Source: Primulina eburnea
Lineage: Eukaryota > Streptophyta > Magnoliopsida > Lamiales > Gesneriaceae
NCBI RefSeq assembly: GCF_022965805.1
Contig: NC_133103.1
Location: 29,192,329 to 29,256,328 of the forward strand
Length of the DNA: 64,000 bases
Direction: 5' to 3'
Shown here: piece after piece, positions 12,176 to 23,231 of the stretch
How positions within the stretch are numbered: the stretch's first letter is position 1
Layout: each line of letters starts with the position of its first letter
Translations under genes and position numbers: made by a program
Notes under the pieces: model-generated
What the model was told of the DNA's origin: nothing
Databases searched by the model: none
The model's input: only the letters and a program-made list of their open reading frames with translations

Positions 12176-13207
12176 GACCGGTGCGCCCCATGGCGAAAAG
12201 CTCGGGCGAATGAACTCCTTGTCAAGAAGTTCCTGAATCTATTTCTTGAGTTCTGCCATCTCTGTCAGTGCTAATCGGTATGGTGCTTTGGAGATCGGTG
12301 TAGTACCGGGCATAAGCTCAATAGAAAATTCCACCTCTCTCACAGGTAGTAACCCGAGACGTCGTCAGGAAAAACTTCTAGAAGATCTCGAACAATAGGA
12401 ACATCGGATGTTGACTGTTTGGGCTTCTCGAGAACAGATACAAGAGTAGCTAAAAATGCTCGGCACCCTCGATGCATGAGTTTCCTAGCCTGGACGCAAG
12501 ATATCATACGCGGTAAACTAAAATACCTGTCTGGCTCGAATAAAAATTGTTCCATCCCAGGCGGTCGGACGAGAACAGATCTCTGCTGGAAGTTATTCAA
12601 AACTCGGTTCCTCAGTAGCCAGTCCATCCCTAGAATGATATCAAATTCTGGCATCGGCAGAACGATAAGATCTGCATGCACAAGATTACCATGAGTTCAA
12701 GGTATATATCTCGAATCACATTAGTGGCTGTCATCTCCTCTCCAGAAGGCAATGATATGGAATACGCTATGTCTAGCCCAATTGATTTGATCTTGAGAGA
12801 ATTTGCAAAGGTTTCTGAAATGAACGAATGAGTAGCCCTTGAATCTATCAAGGCTTTCGTAGCTGAACTGGCTATAAAGATTCTCCCTGAAAGATTGGAA
12901 TATTATGCTAAACCCATTAGTTTTACAAGAACTATGCTTATAGACATGCAAAGGTCAAAGTTCTTCTAACCTAAATTCCCGTAAATATCACTGTTTAGAG
13001 CATGCAATCCTATCATAAATTCTAAGTTCAAAATATTAACCCAAAACATTAAACTTCAAATACAACTTAAGGATTTATGATACCTGTCATGAGCATCGTC
13101 TCCGGGTTAGTCTCCGCAGCATGGAGAGCAAAAACTCTGCCTTGGGTAGGCAGACTCTTCTGTGGGCAATTCTTCAATATGTGGTCAGTACTACCACATT
13201 TGTAACA
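12176..13207 (-). pseudogene. gypsy E gag zinc knuckle, protease and RT N-terminus, frame-broken
   Basis: Upstream continuation of pol. The knuckle CYKCGSTDHILKNC is encoded just inside 13200. A protease-like segment near 12850 reads IDSRATHSF, where the family has IDSGATHSF: the Gly after the catalytic Asp-Ser is replaced by Arg. Further on come [10 protein letters not shown] (around 12640) and the linker [11 protein letters not shown] (around 12370). These pieces lie in different frames separated by stops and indels near 13067, 12680 and 12350, plus the TAG at 12239-12241. A working Gag-Pol precursor cannot be made. The upstream gag continues at 55424 beyond the insertion of A. Confidence 0.8.
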
Positions 13208-13212
13208 CTTTC
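13208..13212. repeat. left TSD of element A (CTTTC)
   Basis: CTTTC here and at 55419-55423 flanks A. Joining the two flanks gives a continuous zinc-knuckle coding region of E. Confidence 0.9.
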
Positions 13213-14937
13213 TATCACGCCCCGAGTCCGAAGCGTTTGTGACATCCGCATTGTTTAACAATTACTTGAAATCAATTAAGCCTCGTATCAAATTGCCCAA
13301 AACCAGGCTTTTCCATAAATTAAATATTGTCTTACAATAACAAAAAAATGAAGATTACATCAGAGTTTTCAGAACGAATTCAAAAGAAAATTACGAAATC
13401 TTGAGCTTGCTATCGATCATTGATTCACCATCCCCAAAAAGCTTCGTGCTCCTCCTCATCAATCTGCTCCTCATTCTTATCTGAAATTTGTAAGGGGTGA
13501 GTGTTTTGGGAAACACTCAGCAAGTGGGGGGATCGATCGATTTCCAAAGATACATATAGATCATAAGTCTTTAAAACAATTCTTTAACAATCTTTCAAAT
13601 CTTACTACTTAACTTATCGTAACAGAAACGACATGAGACAGATATTTCAGAACGAAACATATTTCTCAGAATAGTTCAGAAACAGATCATATCAGAACAA
13701 ACAGAACACTGTTACTCATCTCATTTCCATGGTCAAATTGTCCCCAATATGTTACTCCTCTAAGGGGTGAGGCCAGAAATGGTTTTATACCCACCATTGG
13801 GGGCCACACAGAAATGGTTTTCTACCCACCATTGGGGGCCACACAGAAATGGTTTTATACCCACCATTGAGGGCCAGACAGAATCATAATTATCGTCCCA
13901 TTTCAAATTGAATCGTAACAGTGTAACAAAGATTTCAGAATTTACAGACAGAACTTATCAGACAGAACTTATCAGAAGTTTCAGATTTCAAAGCTTTCAA
14001 CAGACACAGCGGAATCCAAGAAATTCGAAGCGTGAAAGAAACATATAATCGATCGAAATTTTAAACAGATAGGCATCATGGTTTTCGAAAAAGAAGACAC
14101 ACATTCATGCATGTCACATTATTTATATCAAGGTTTTAAAATACAAACGAAGTACATAACAAAAGCCCACTTACAATTTCTTATACGAAGCTTCTTCTCA
14201 AAAATTCGACTGCACTTCGGCGTAACTCCAATAATTACTGTCTTCGATCGGGCAGAACTCCGACATTGGATAGAAACTCTGAACTGAAAGAAATCTCCTT
14301 CTCTTTCTTTTCCTTGCTTGGCCGAAATTTAGGAGTGTGAGGGGGAGGGAAGAGCCGAAACTTGACTTGAGTTTTGGAGCACCTTTCCTTCAACTTTGGG
14401 TTAGTATTTATAGGCCACATATTGCCCCTTGGCATGCCCCATGGTCGACCACTTGGTCCCCAAGAAATGCCTTCAATTTTGCCATCAATGTGGTCAAGCT
14501 CTATGCCAAGCACCAAGAGCCATCTCCTACAAAATAAAGGTGTCCTAGCCCGTAGCTCCTCACGCAGCTCCTTCATGGGTTAACTCAGAAGTCATTTCTT
14601 ACATACTTAATTTGTCCAAACCCTTAGTTCATCTTTTAGCTCCCTTTATGGTCTTGTTAGGACAAGCTTGGTTGAGCTTCTTCGAGCTGGAAGTTTGCGT
14701 CCTTGAGCTGCGGTTTTACTCCTCCCGTGAAAACTCTTCGATGAATGTGGTTAGTTGCAGCTTAGCATGCCAGTGAACTATTCCTCGAGCTTAGAATCTA
14801 CCTTTTCGAGTTAAATTTGATAAAATTTAAGTTATTATTCAAGTTGTTTGGTTGAAACGAGAATTGCTGAACTTATTTTAAGTAATTTTCATATTACGTA
14901 CTTGATTTGCTTTGGTCGAAATTTCCGGGTTCTCACA
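13213..14937 (-). repeat. 3' LTR of A
   Basis: 1725 bp, the same length as the copy at 53694-55418. The terminal dinucleotide at 13213 is TA where the other copy has TG, a G-to-A transition. Many substitutions separate the two copies. A 35-bp triple repeat lies at 13776-13880. On the minus strand a TATA box (CTATAAATAC) lies near 14405-14415 and a GTAAGT donor-like sequence near 14170. Confidence 0.92.
13776..13880. repeat. three 35-bp tandem repeats in the LTR of A
   Basis: GAAATGGTTTTATACCCACC begins at 13776 and 13846, with a variant at 13811. Each unit carries a CCATTGGGGGCC-like segment. The same array is at 54258-54362 in the other LTR. Confidence 0.85.
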
Positions 14938-14952
14938 TCCCTCCCTCCTTAT
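14938..14952 (-). other. polypurine tract of A
   Basis: On the minus strand, AAGGAGGGAGGGA lies directly before the LTR start TGTGAGAACCC. Confidence 0.88.
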
Positions 14953-14978
14953 TGAAAGTTTCGTCCTCGAAACTTGGA

Positions 14979-17226
14979 TCAGCCGGAATTGTTGAATAAA
15001 TAAGGGTATTGTGAGTGCATCTTTTCTTCAAGTTCCCATGTTGCCTCTCTTTCAGTATGATTTGACCACATTACCTTGACATAAGGTATTGTCCGATTTC
15101 TCAACACCTGGTCTTTTGAGTCCACTATTCGGGTAGGGACTTCTTCATATTTGAGTTCCTCATTCAGATTACCTTCGATCATTAGTTGTGTAACTTTAAG
15201 TACATGGCTCGGGTCCGGAACATATTTTCGTAGTTGTGAGATGTGGAAAACATTATGTACTCCGGACATCTTGGGTGGTAATACCAGTCGATAAGCTAAA
15301 GTTCCCACGTTCTCCAGTATCTCGAACGGTCCCACATACATTGGATTTAACTTCCCAGATTTACTGAACCGTACCACTCCTTTCATTGGTGAGACCTTGA
15401 CATAAGCCTTTTCTCCGATCTCCAGCTCCAATGGTATTCTTTTCAAATCAGCCCAACTCTTTTGTCTGTCCTGAGCTGCCTTGAGTCTTTCTTTGATTAT
15501 GGCCACTTTATCAACAGTTATTTGAATGAGCTCTGGCCCGGTAATAGCTTTTTCTCCGACGTCATCCCAGTATAAGGGCGATCTACATTTTCGACCATAC
15601 AGTGCTTCGTACAGGAGCCATTTCGATGCTACTGTGGTAGCTGTTATTGTATGCAAACTCTATCAACGGTAACTGCTCACTCCAATTTCCATGAAAATCC
15701 AATGCACATGCCCTCAACATGTCTTCAAGGGTATGAATTGTCCTCTCAGTTTGACCATCAGTCTGAGGATGATAGGCTGTACTGAGAGTAATCATGGTTC
15801 CCATAGCCTTTTGGAAACTCTTCCAAAATCTTGATACAAATCTTGGGTCTCTATCAGACAGTATACTTTCCGGGACTCCATGTAGCCTCACTATGTTGTC
15901 CATATACAAAGCGGCTAATTTCTCCATATTACAATTCATCCGTACTGGCAAGAAATGGGCAGACTTGGTCAGTCTGTCAATGATGACCCAAATCCCATCG
16001 TGACCCTGCCTCGATATTGGTAACCCGACTACAAAGTCCATAGAGATGTTATCCCACTTCCACTCGGGTATTTCCAATGGTTGCAAAAGTCCCCCAGGCC
16101 GCTGATGCTCTGCCTTGACTTGTTGACAGGTTAGACACTTTGCAACGAAAACAGCTCCGTCCTTCTTCATTCCATTCCACAGTAGTTATTCTTCAGATCC
16201 CTGTACATTTTGGTGCTTCCCGGGTGTACTGAAAATCTTGATTTATGTGCCTCAGCCATTACCTCTTCTCGAATTCCATCGATGTTTGGCACATACAATC
16301 GACCCTTCATCCAGAGGACACCTTTTTCATCAATTTGAAATTCTGGCATCTTTCCTTCCTGAATTTGTTCCTTTATCTTGAAGGTACTGGTGTCTTGACT
16401 TTGCTTTAGTTTGATTGTTTCTTGGAGGTCTGGCTGCACTGATAGTGACGATAAAATCACTTTTCCGGGGTTCCTCCGGCTCAATGCATCTACCACTTTA
16501 TTTTCCTTACCCGGATGGTAATTGATTGATAGGTCATAGTCTTTGAGAAGTTCCATCCATCTTCTTTGTCTCATGTTTAATTCCTTTTGAGTGAGAATGT
16601 ACTTGAGGCTCTGGTGATCAGTAAAAACTTCGCATTTTACTCCATAAAGGTAGTTCCTCCAGATTTTAAGTGCAAATACTACTGCAGCTAATTCCAAATC
16701 ATGAGTGGGGTAATTCTGCTCGTATGGTTTCAATTGTCGTGAGGCATAAGCGATTACCTAACCCTCTTGCATGAGCACACACCCCAATCCTTCCTTTGAT
16801 GCGTCACTGTATACAGTGAAATTCTTACCATCCTCGGGAAGAATGAGTACTGGTGTGGATGCGAGTTTTGTCTTCAGGGTTTCGAAACTCTTTTCACAAG
16901 CTTCATTCCAAATGAATTTCGAATTTTTCTGAGTAAGTTTGGTGAGTGGAATGGCTATTGAAGAAAATCCTTCCACAAATTTTCTATAGTAGCCTGCTAA
17001 TCCCAGAAAACTTCTTACTTCAGTCACTGTCTTTGGTTGTGGCCAATCCTTGATTGCTTCCACCTTCTTAGGTTCTACTGACACCCCATATTCGGAAATT
17101 ATATGACCTAGAAACGCCACACTTTTCAACCAAAATTCACACTTCTTGAATTTGGCATATAGTTCCTTTTCACGCAGAGTCTGCAAAGTGATACGCAGAT
17201 GTTCTCTATGTTCCTCTACACTTGGT
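14979..17226 (-). pseudogene. gypsy A pol, 3' portion: end of RT, RNase H, integrase, chromodomain-like tail
   Basis: Continues the RT that stops at the B insertion. It begins [11 protein letters not shown] after the active site, then [14 protein letters not shown], RNase H ([27 protein letters not shown]), the integrase zinc-binding region ([25 protein letters not shown]), DDE core ([27 protein letters not shown]), [19 protein letters not shown] and a chromodomain-like end (YVKVMWSNHTEREATWE). Three lesions are visible: an in-frame TAG at 16758-16760 inside RNase H, a frameshift near 16170-16190 in the integrase zinc region, and a 1-bp frameshift near 15610. The chromodomain reading frame is otherwise open to 14979. 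The element is dead, but each domain is easily recognised. Confidence 0.88.
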
Positions 17227-17231
17227 GAATA
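17227..17231. repeat. left TSD of copia B
   Basis: GAATA here (minus strand TATTC) pairs with AAATA at 27047-27051 (TATTT). One transition separates the two copies of the 5-bp duplication. Confidence 0.8.
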
Positions 17232-19284
17232 TGAAAGGGGATCGGTTACGGTGAACGGAAGCGCAACGGAAGTTCAAAAAATTTATTTTCATCGAGAATT
17301 TTCGGTCACCACAAGAATGTGTAGAAAATACAATAAAAAACACATTATGACATTCATAGGGTGCTTGAGAGATATACCTATCAATCTTTAAAAGATTGAT
17401 TGTGGCTCCAACTTTGTTGTTAAGCAACAAAGCTCTTGAATGGCAAGAAGATCTACAAGTTTCCTCCTTCCTTCAAAAATTAGGCCCAGCACTTGCTTGG
17501 TAAATCCCTCTTAATTTGCACTAGAAAATCAAGAGGATTTTTCAAGGAGAAGATTATTTCTTCCTCAACACTTGAAGTAGAAAAGAGAGAAAAAACTTGG
17601 AGAGAATAGGCTCAATATTTCGGCCATGGTGCATAGAATGAAGGGGAGGGAGACTTGTCTTGGACTTGCAAAAAGCTACCAACAAAAGTTGCATGCCATG
17701 CCTTGAAAATAGAAAAAGTTGTCTCTCAACCCTTCACCTCCCATGCATGCATATATTACATGGTTTTTAACAAATTAAAAACCATGGACTAAATTTAATT
17801 ATCTCAAATATATTTGAGACTAATTAAACATTACTTGAATTTACTCAAGTCCACTAGTTAAATAATTTATTTAAATTGAGCTCCACAAGACTCAATATAA
17901 TTTAATTAATTCAACACTTGAATTAATTTAATTATTTGGACTCTACTAGGTCCACTAGTGTTTAATTAATTCAACACTTGAATTAATTTAATTTAGTCCA
18001 TAATAATGTTTTTGAAAATCACAATTTTCAAACAAATTATTCACTTGGCCAAATTTTAATTTAGGAACACATTCATAAATTAAAATTTACATTTCTCTCA
18101 TAGAAGTCATACTTCTATTTTTCTTTACACTTATAAACTCATTTATAAGCCGTTCAACACATTGAACTATTTTACTTCTCAACGGGATCTAGAAAGCAAG
18201 TACTTGTGTGGCCCTCAATGGTTCACTGATACAAATAGCTGTGGGTTCACATCTCCATGTGATTCGGACTAAACATGTCCTTATATGAGCATACTCCAAT
18301 TGCTCCATTCTTATTTATCAACTCCTTGATAAAAAGAACGTCAGAACTCAAGTCTGATAGTACCCAACCAATCATGTTAAACGCCTAGCAGCATCGCTTA
18401 CATGATTCCCTAGGTATCAAATGATAGTGCCTGCAAGAACCATTCAATTATGGCTAGCGTACAGTACGGTCCTTCAACTCATATATCCCGAGCGATTCGA
18501 CAACCATTGGTATATCGAGAGTTGTCAATGAATCGATACTATGTGTCATGTCGTAGTTGCATCGATGGTGTAATCTATGAAACCCCTTTCATAATTACCA
18601 CCATACTCTGATCAGAGATTTCAAACTACATACACATGATAACACATAGGATATCCATACACGTAGGTAAGCGGTGAATCCCCGACTACAATGCATCGAC
18701 TCCTATATGTTTCGACATAACACCCAACCTTGCCACCTGATGACCCCATGAGAGTCGGTAAACAAGTCAAAGTGAAACGCTAGCAGATAGAGTCTCAATG
18801 TTGTCTCGGGTCATAAGGACTAATGGTGTACAACCATAAACTAGGACGTTTCCACTCGATAACTGAGAACCACTTGGAAAGTCCTTTATAGATGGTTGTT
18901 CAGGGCACTCTACCAGAAGCACCTATCTGCATACTCGGACATCACAATGTCCCCTACCAAAGAAACATGGTACTCACATCGCAGATACTAGTCTCGAGCT
19001 CTAGCGGCCTATATACTTCTTAGTGGCGGCTGAATCGACTAGGAACCGTTTAGAATATACAGTATTACAAATATGAGTTTCATAATACTCATCATATGAG
19101 CATCTCATATTCTTTCTACTGTTTGTATATTCAAGGGCTTTATCTATGCAACTAGCATGGGTATACAGATAAAGAAGTGCCAAAACAATAAATTCAAATA
19201 TTATTAAAATAAAGATCGTTTATACATAGAGTTTCATTGTGAACACTCGGCCAACACTTGGCTCGACGTGCACCTACTCTAACA
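17232..19284 (-). repeat. 3' LTR of copia B
   Basis: 2053 bp, TGTTAG to CTTTCA in element orientation. It differs from the 5' LTR by scattered substitutions and small indels. A 60-codon open frame (19001-19183) recurs in all three LTRs of this family, but I do not consider it a gene. Confidence 0.92.
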
Positions 19285-19298
19285 ATCTTCCACTTGCA
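19285..19298 (-). other. polypurine tract of copia B
   Basis: On the minus strand, CAAGTGGAAGAT lies directly before the LTR. Confidence 0.8.
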
Positions 19299-20540
19299 CT
19301 AGAGCCAACTACCCATATTCTTTAAACCCATCGATTCGCGATGCTTCTCGAATAATGGTCCAGGTAAAGGCTTAGTTTGCGGATCAGCAACATTATCTGC
19401 GGAGCCGACTTTATCAATCGTGACATCTCCCCTTTCCACGATATCTCGGAGGATGTGGTACTTTCTCAGTATATGTTTGGACTTCTGATGAGACCTTGGC
19501 TCCTTTGCCTGAGCTATGGCTCCTGTGTTGTCACACATCACCGGGATAGGAGCAACTCCATTAGGAATGACGCCCAACTCTTGGACGAAATTCCTAATCC
19601 AAACAACCTCCTTTGCTGCAGCCGATGCAGCAATGTATTCGGCCTCAGTGGTGGAATCAGCAGTGCTGTCTTTGGAACTCTTCCAAGAGACAACACCACC
19701 ATTTAGCATGAATACGAATCCAGAGGTTGACTTCGAGTCATCGATATCTCTTTGGAAGCTAGAGTCGGTATAGCCTTCCAATTTCAGTTCTCCACCCCCA
19801 TAGACCAATAACAACTTATTGGTCCTTCTCAAATACTTGAGGATGTCTTTCACAGCTTTCCAGTGAGGAAGACCAGGGTTAGATTGATATCTACTCACTA
19901 CACTTATTGAAAAAGCCACGTCGGGACGTGTAGATATCATCCCATACATGATGCTACCAATCGCAGATGCATAAGGAATGCTTGTCATCGCCGCTATCTC
20001 TGCATCAGTCTTGGGAGACATAGACTTGGATAGGGACACGCCATGACACATTGGTAGATGTCCTCTATTGGACTCATCCATCGAGAATCGCTTCACGATG
20101 GTATCAATGTATGTGGACTGGGTGAGACCAAGCAATCCTTTTGATCTATCTCTATAGATCTGTATTCCCGATACGAAAGATGCTTCACCCAAGTCCTGCA
20201 TCGAGAACTTACTCGCTAACCATATCTTGGTTGATTGTAACATCCCTACATCATTCCCAATGATTAGAATGTTATCAACATAAAGCACCAGGAATGTCAC
20301 AGCATTCCCACTGACCTTCTTATACACACAAGGTTCCTCAGGATTTTTAGTAAAACCAAACTCTTTGATTGTACTATCGAATTCGATGTTCCAACTCTTA
20401 GATGCCTGCTTTAGACCATAAATAGATCTCTGAAGTTTGCATACCATATGCTCACTTCCGACAGATGTAAACCCTTCAGGTTGAGACATGTAAATCTTTT
20501 CCTTAATATCTTCATTAAAAAAGGTTGTCTTGACATACAT
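19299..20540 (-). pseudogene. copia B reverse transcriptase (C-terminal part) and RNase H, catalytic Asp changed to Asn
   Basis: An open frame of 413 codons with GLKQASKSWN, the RT active-site region, STRPDVAFSISVVSRY, and RNase H with [19 protein letters not shown] and ADPQTKPLPGP, ending GSWL. The active site reads YVDN (codons at 20271-20282) where working copia enzymes have YVDD. The second catalytic Asp is Asn (AAC instead of GAC), which should abolish polymerisation. The same change is in H, whereas G has YVDD. The N-terminal RT segment ([10 protein letters not shown]) lies upstream in another frame around 20541-20730. Confidence 0.88.
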
Positions 20541-21634
20541 CTACCATATCTCATAGTTATACCATGCAGCTATAGGCTAGCAAAATCCTTATGGACTTGA
20601 ACATTGCGACTGGGGAAAAGGTTTCTTCAAAGTCAACTCCTTGTCTTTGAGTATATCCTTTTTCCACCAATCGCGCCTTGAATGTCAATACCTTCCCATC
20701 CACCCCAAGTTTCCTCTTGTAAATCCATTTACACTATGGGAACAATTCCCTCAGGTGGATCCACGAGATTCCACACTTGGTTCGAATGCATGGAATTCAT
20801 CTCAGATTCCATCGATTCAAGCCACTTGGATGAATCGGCATCAGATAATGCTTCCTTGAAGGTCCTTGGATCACATCCATGGATTGGCTCATCATGGCCA
20901 TCTTCAAGAAGCAGACCATACCTCATAGGTGGTCTCGAGACTCTCTCGGATCTTCTAGGAGCTTGTATCTCCTCACTTGGCTCATTGGGTGTGAGTTCTA
21001 CAACTGTGGGTGTCTCTCGAACCTCTTCGAGTTCTATCATCTCGCCTTTTCTATCCAATAGAAATTTCTTTTCCAAAAAGGTTGCATTCCTAGAAACAAA
21101 CACCTTTGTTTCTTGGGGATGATAGAAATAATATCCAACGGAATTCCTTGGATATCCCACAAAGTAGCATAAAATAGATCGACTATCCAATTTATCTCTC
21201 ACTGCCTGCTTCACATAAGCAGGGCACCCCCATATTCTAAGATAAGAATACTTGGGAGGCTTACCCATCCATATCTCATATGGAGTTTTGTCAACTGCCT
21301 TTGAATGGACATTGTTCAACAACAGCGCCGCTGTCTCAAGCACATATCCCCAAAAGGATGGCGGCAACTCCGTGAACCCCATCATAGACCGAATCATGTC
21401 CATCAAAGTCCGGTTACGACGCTCCGAAACACCATTCAACTGCGGTGTAGCGGGCGGAGTCCACTGCGAGAGAATCCCATTCTCCCTAAGATACTCTTGG
21501 AACTCGGCACTTAAGTATTCACCACCTCGATCCGATCGAAGTGTCTTGATGCTTCGTCCCAACTGCTTCTCTACTTCGCTTCTGAATTCTTTGAACCTTT
21601 CAAAGGCTTCAAACTTGTATTTCATCAAATACAC
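20541..21634 (-). pseudogene. copia B integrase C-terminal half and RT N-terminus
   Basis: The frame from 21634 contains LRSDRGGEYLSAEFQEYL (integrase catalytic region with the second Asp), GVSERRNRTLMDMIRSMM (catalytic Glu), the copia GKPPKYSYLRIWGCPAYV motif, FVGYPRNSVGYYFYHP, and then the linker to RT (WLESMESEMNSMHSNQVWNLVDPPEG). It shifts frame near 20730; the RT fragment CKWIYKRK then continues to the 20540 frame with further breaks near 20560-20580. It encodes the DNA-joining enzyme of the element in decayed form. Confidence 0.85.
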
Positions 21635-22167
21635 ATACCCATACCTCGAAAAAAGTCATCGGTAAAGGTGATGAAGTAGGCATATCCATGCTTAGTGGTG
21701 ATGCTAAGCGGACCGCACACATCGGTATGGATCAAATCCAATAACCCTTTGGCTCGCTCCACATGGCCTTTAAAGGGAATTTTGGTCATCTTTCCTTTTA
21801 GACAGGATTCACAAGTCGTGAGAGCATTAATATCAGACATATCAAACATGCCAACTCCCACTAACTTGTTCATCCTTCTTAGGGAAATATGTCCTAATCG
21901 AGCATGCCATAATTGTGCCGAATTTAGAGTATCTTGTTTTGGCTTGTTTGTTGTTGTTATTGCTTGGACATTGTTAAGTGGAATATCTTTCAATTTTAAG
22001 GTGTAGAGATCGTTTTCAAGTCCTCCAGTACAAATTAAACATTCATTCTTGTAAATATTACAAACACCTTTGCTAAATAAACAAGAAAATCCATCTTTGT
22101 CTAACATAGAAATGGAAATAATGTTTTTCACCAAATCTGGTACAAACAAAACATCTCTCAATAACAA
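21625..22167 (-). pseudogene. copia B gag-pre-integrase and integrase N-terminal half
   Basis: Open frame with DVLFVPDLVKNIISISMLDK, the gag_pre-integrs pattern LWHARLGHISLRRMNKL, the integrase zinc region CESCLKGKMTK, and the first catalytic Asp in LIHTDVCGPLSITTKHGYAYF. The frame breaks at the right of the FTDDF motif (near 21640), where it should continue into the 21634 frame, and on the protease side near 22165. Both breaks look like small indels. Confidence 0.85.
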
Positions 22168-22820
22168 CTTAAAAAATCATTGTTCAAAAGTAAAGAAACA
22201 TCTCCTATGGCCTTGGCAGCAACCCTTGCTCCATTGCCCATCCTCAAGAAGGTCTCACCTTCCCTGAGCCTCCTACTTCTTCCCATCACCTGCAAATCAT
22301 TGCAGAGATGTGAGCCACAGCCGGTATCCAATACCCAAGAAGTAGAGTTAATCGAAATGTTTACTTCAATATAGAACATACCCTTTCCAGAACCCTTCTG
22401 TGCAAAATATTCCTTGCAGTTACGCCTCCAATGTCTAGGTTTCTTCCAGTGGTGACAGATGTCAACAGTCTTGTCAGCCTTCACTAGTGTGGCTGCCACT
22501 ACGGGACTCGAAGTCTGCCTCTTCGAGGGCACGCTCTTCTTGGGACGTTGGAAAGAACGCTTTTTTCCCTTCCCAGGTGGACTGGTCTTCGAGCCAGATG
22601 AAAAGCCCACAAAAAGAACCGGCTTCTCTTTCTTGATGGTGGACTCAAAAGTCACAAGCATGTTCACCAACTCTTCAAGGCTCGGCTCAAGCTTGTTCAT
22701 ATTGAAGTTCACCACAAAAGGATCAAATGAGCTAGGCAACGACAACAGCAACACATCAGTGGTCAACTCCGAAGGCAACATCAAATCCATGCCAACGAGC
22801 TTGTCCACGAGCCCAATCAA
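22158..22820 (-). pseudogene. copia B gag C-terminal region, damaged zinc knuckle and protease
   Basis: Contains the UBN2-type gag end (LPSSFDPFVVNFNMNKLEPSLEELVNML), a Lys-rich stretch, a nucleocapsid knuckle and the protease VLDTGCGSHLCNDLQ. The knuckle reads CHHWKKPRHWRRNC: the second Cys is Trp and the invariant Gly is Arg, so zinc binding is probably lost. In H the same position is CHHCKKPEHW, with the Cys present. The frame ends by a shift near 22165. Confidence 0.85.
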
Positions 22821-22853
22821 CTTTAGGCCATGCTCATGGACCGAAGCCCCATC

Positions 22854-23231
22854 TCACATGCGTAAAGTGATGAGCTCCTTGACTGTAGCATGCCTCAGAG
22901 GCTGAGTCTGCTCGCCAAAGAGCTCCTTGAGGTGCATATGAATGTCAGCAGCATTCTTTGCATCCTCAAAACGCCTCTGCAGCTCATCGTTCATAGAAGC
23001 CTGCATATAACACCTAGCCTTCAAGTCATGGTCACACCAATCCTTGTAGATCTGCAATTCCTCAGGAGTGCATCTAGTCGGAGCCTCAGCAGGGGGCGAC
23101 TCAGTCAGTGTATATGCAATCCTTTCCGAGTTGAGGACGATTTTCATATTTCTTAGCCAAGTGAGATAGTTAGGTCCGGTTAACACATGTGTTTCGAGTA
23201 TGGCAGAAAGCGGATTGCGAATTGAAGACAT
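22854..23231 (-). pseudogene. copia B gag, N-terminal region
   Basis: The start is MSSIRNPLSAI at 23229-23231, chosen because the same start is used in H and because a 3' splice-site-like sequence (CTGTTTTACTTTTCAG, AG at 23246-23247) lies just upstream. It contains the copia gag motif LTGPNYLTWLRNMKIVL. An in-frame stop at 22854-22856 and a shift separate it from the rest of gag at 22820. Confidence 0.82.

Noticed and set aside
14235..14583. ORFs of up to 113 codons on both strands in the LTRs of A (also 54716-55064)
   Set aside because: Located in U3/R around the TATA box; same in both LTRs by descent; no domain.
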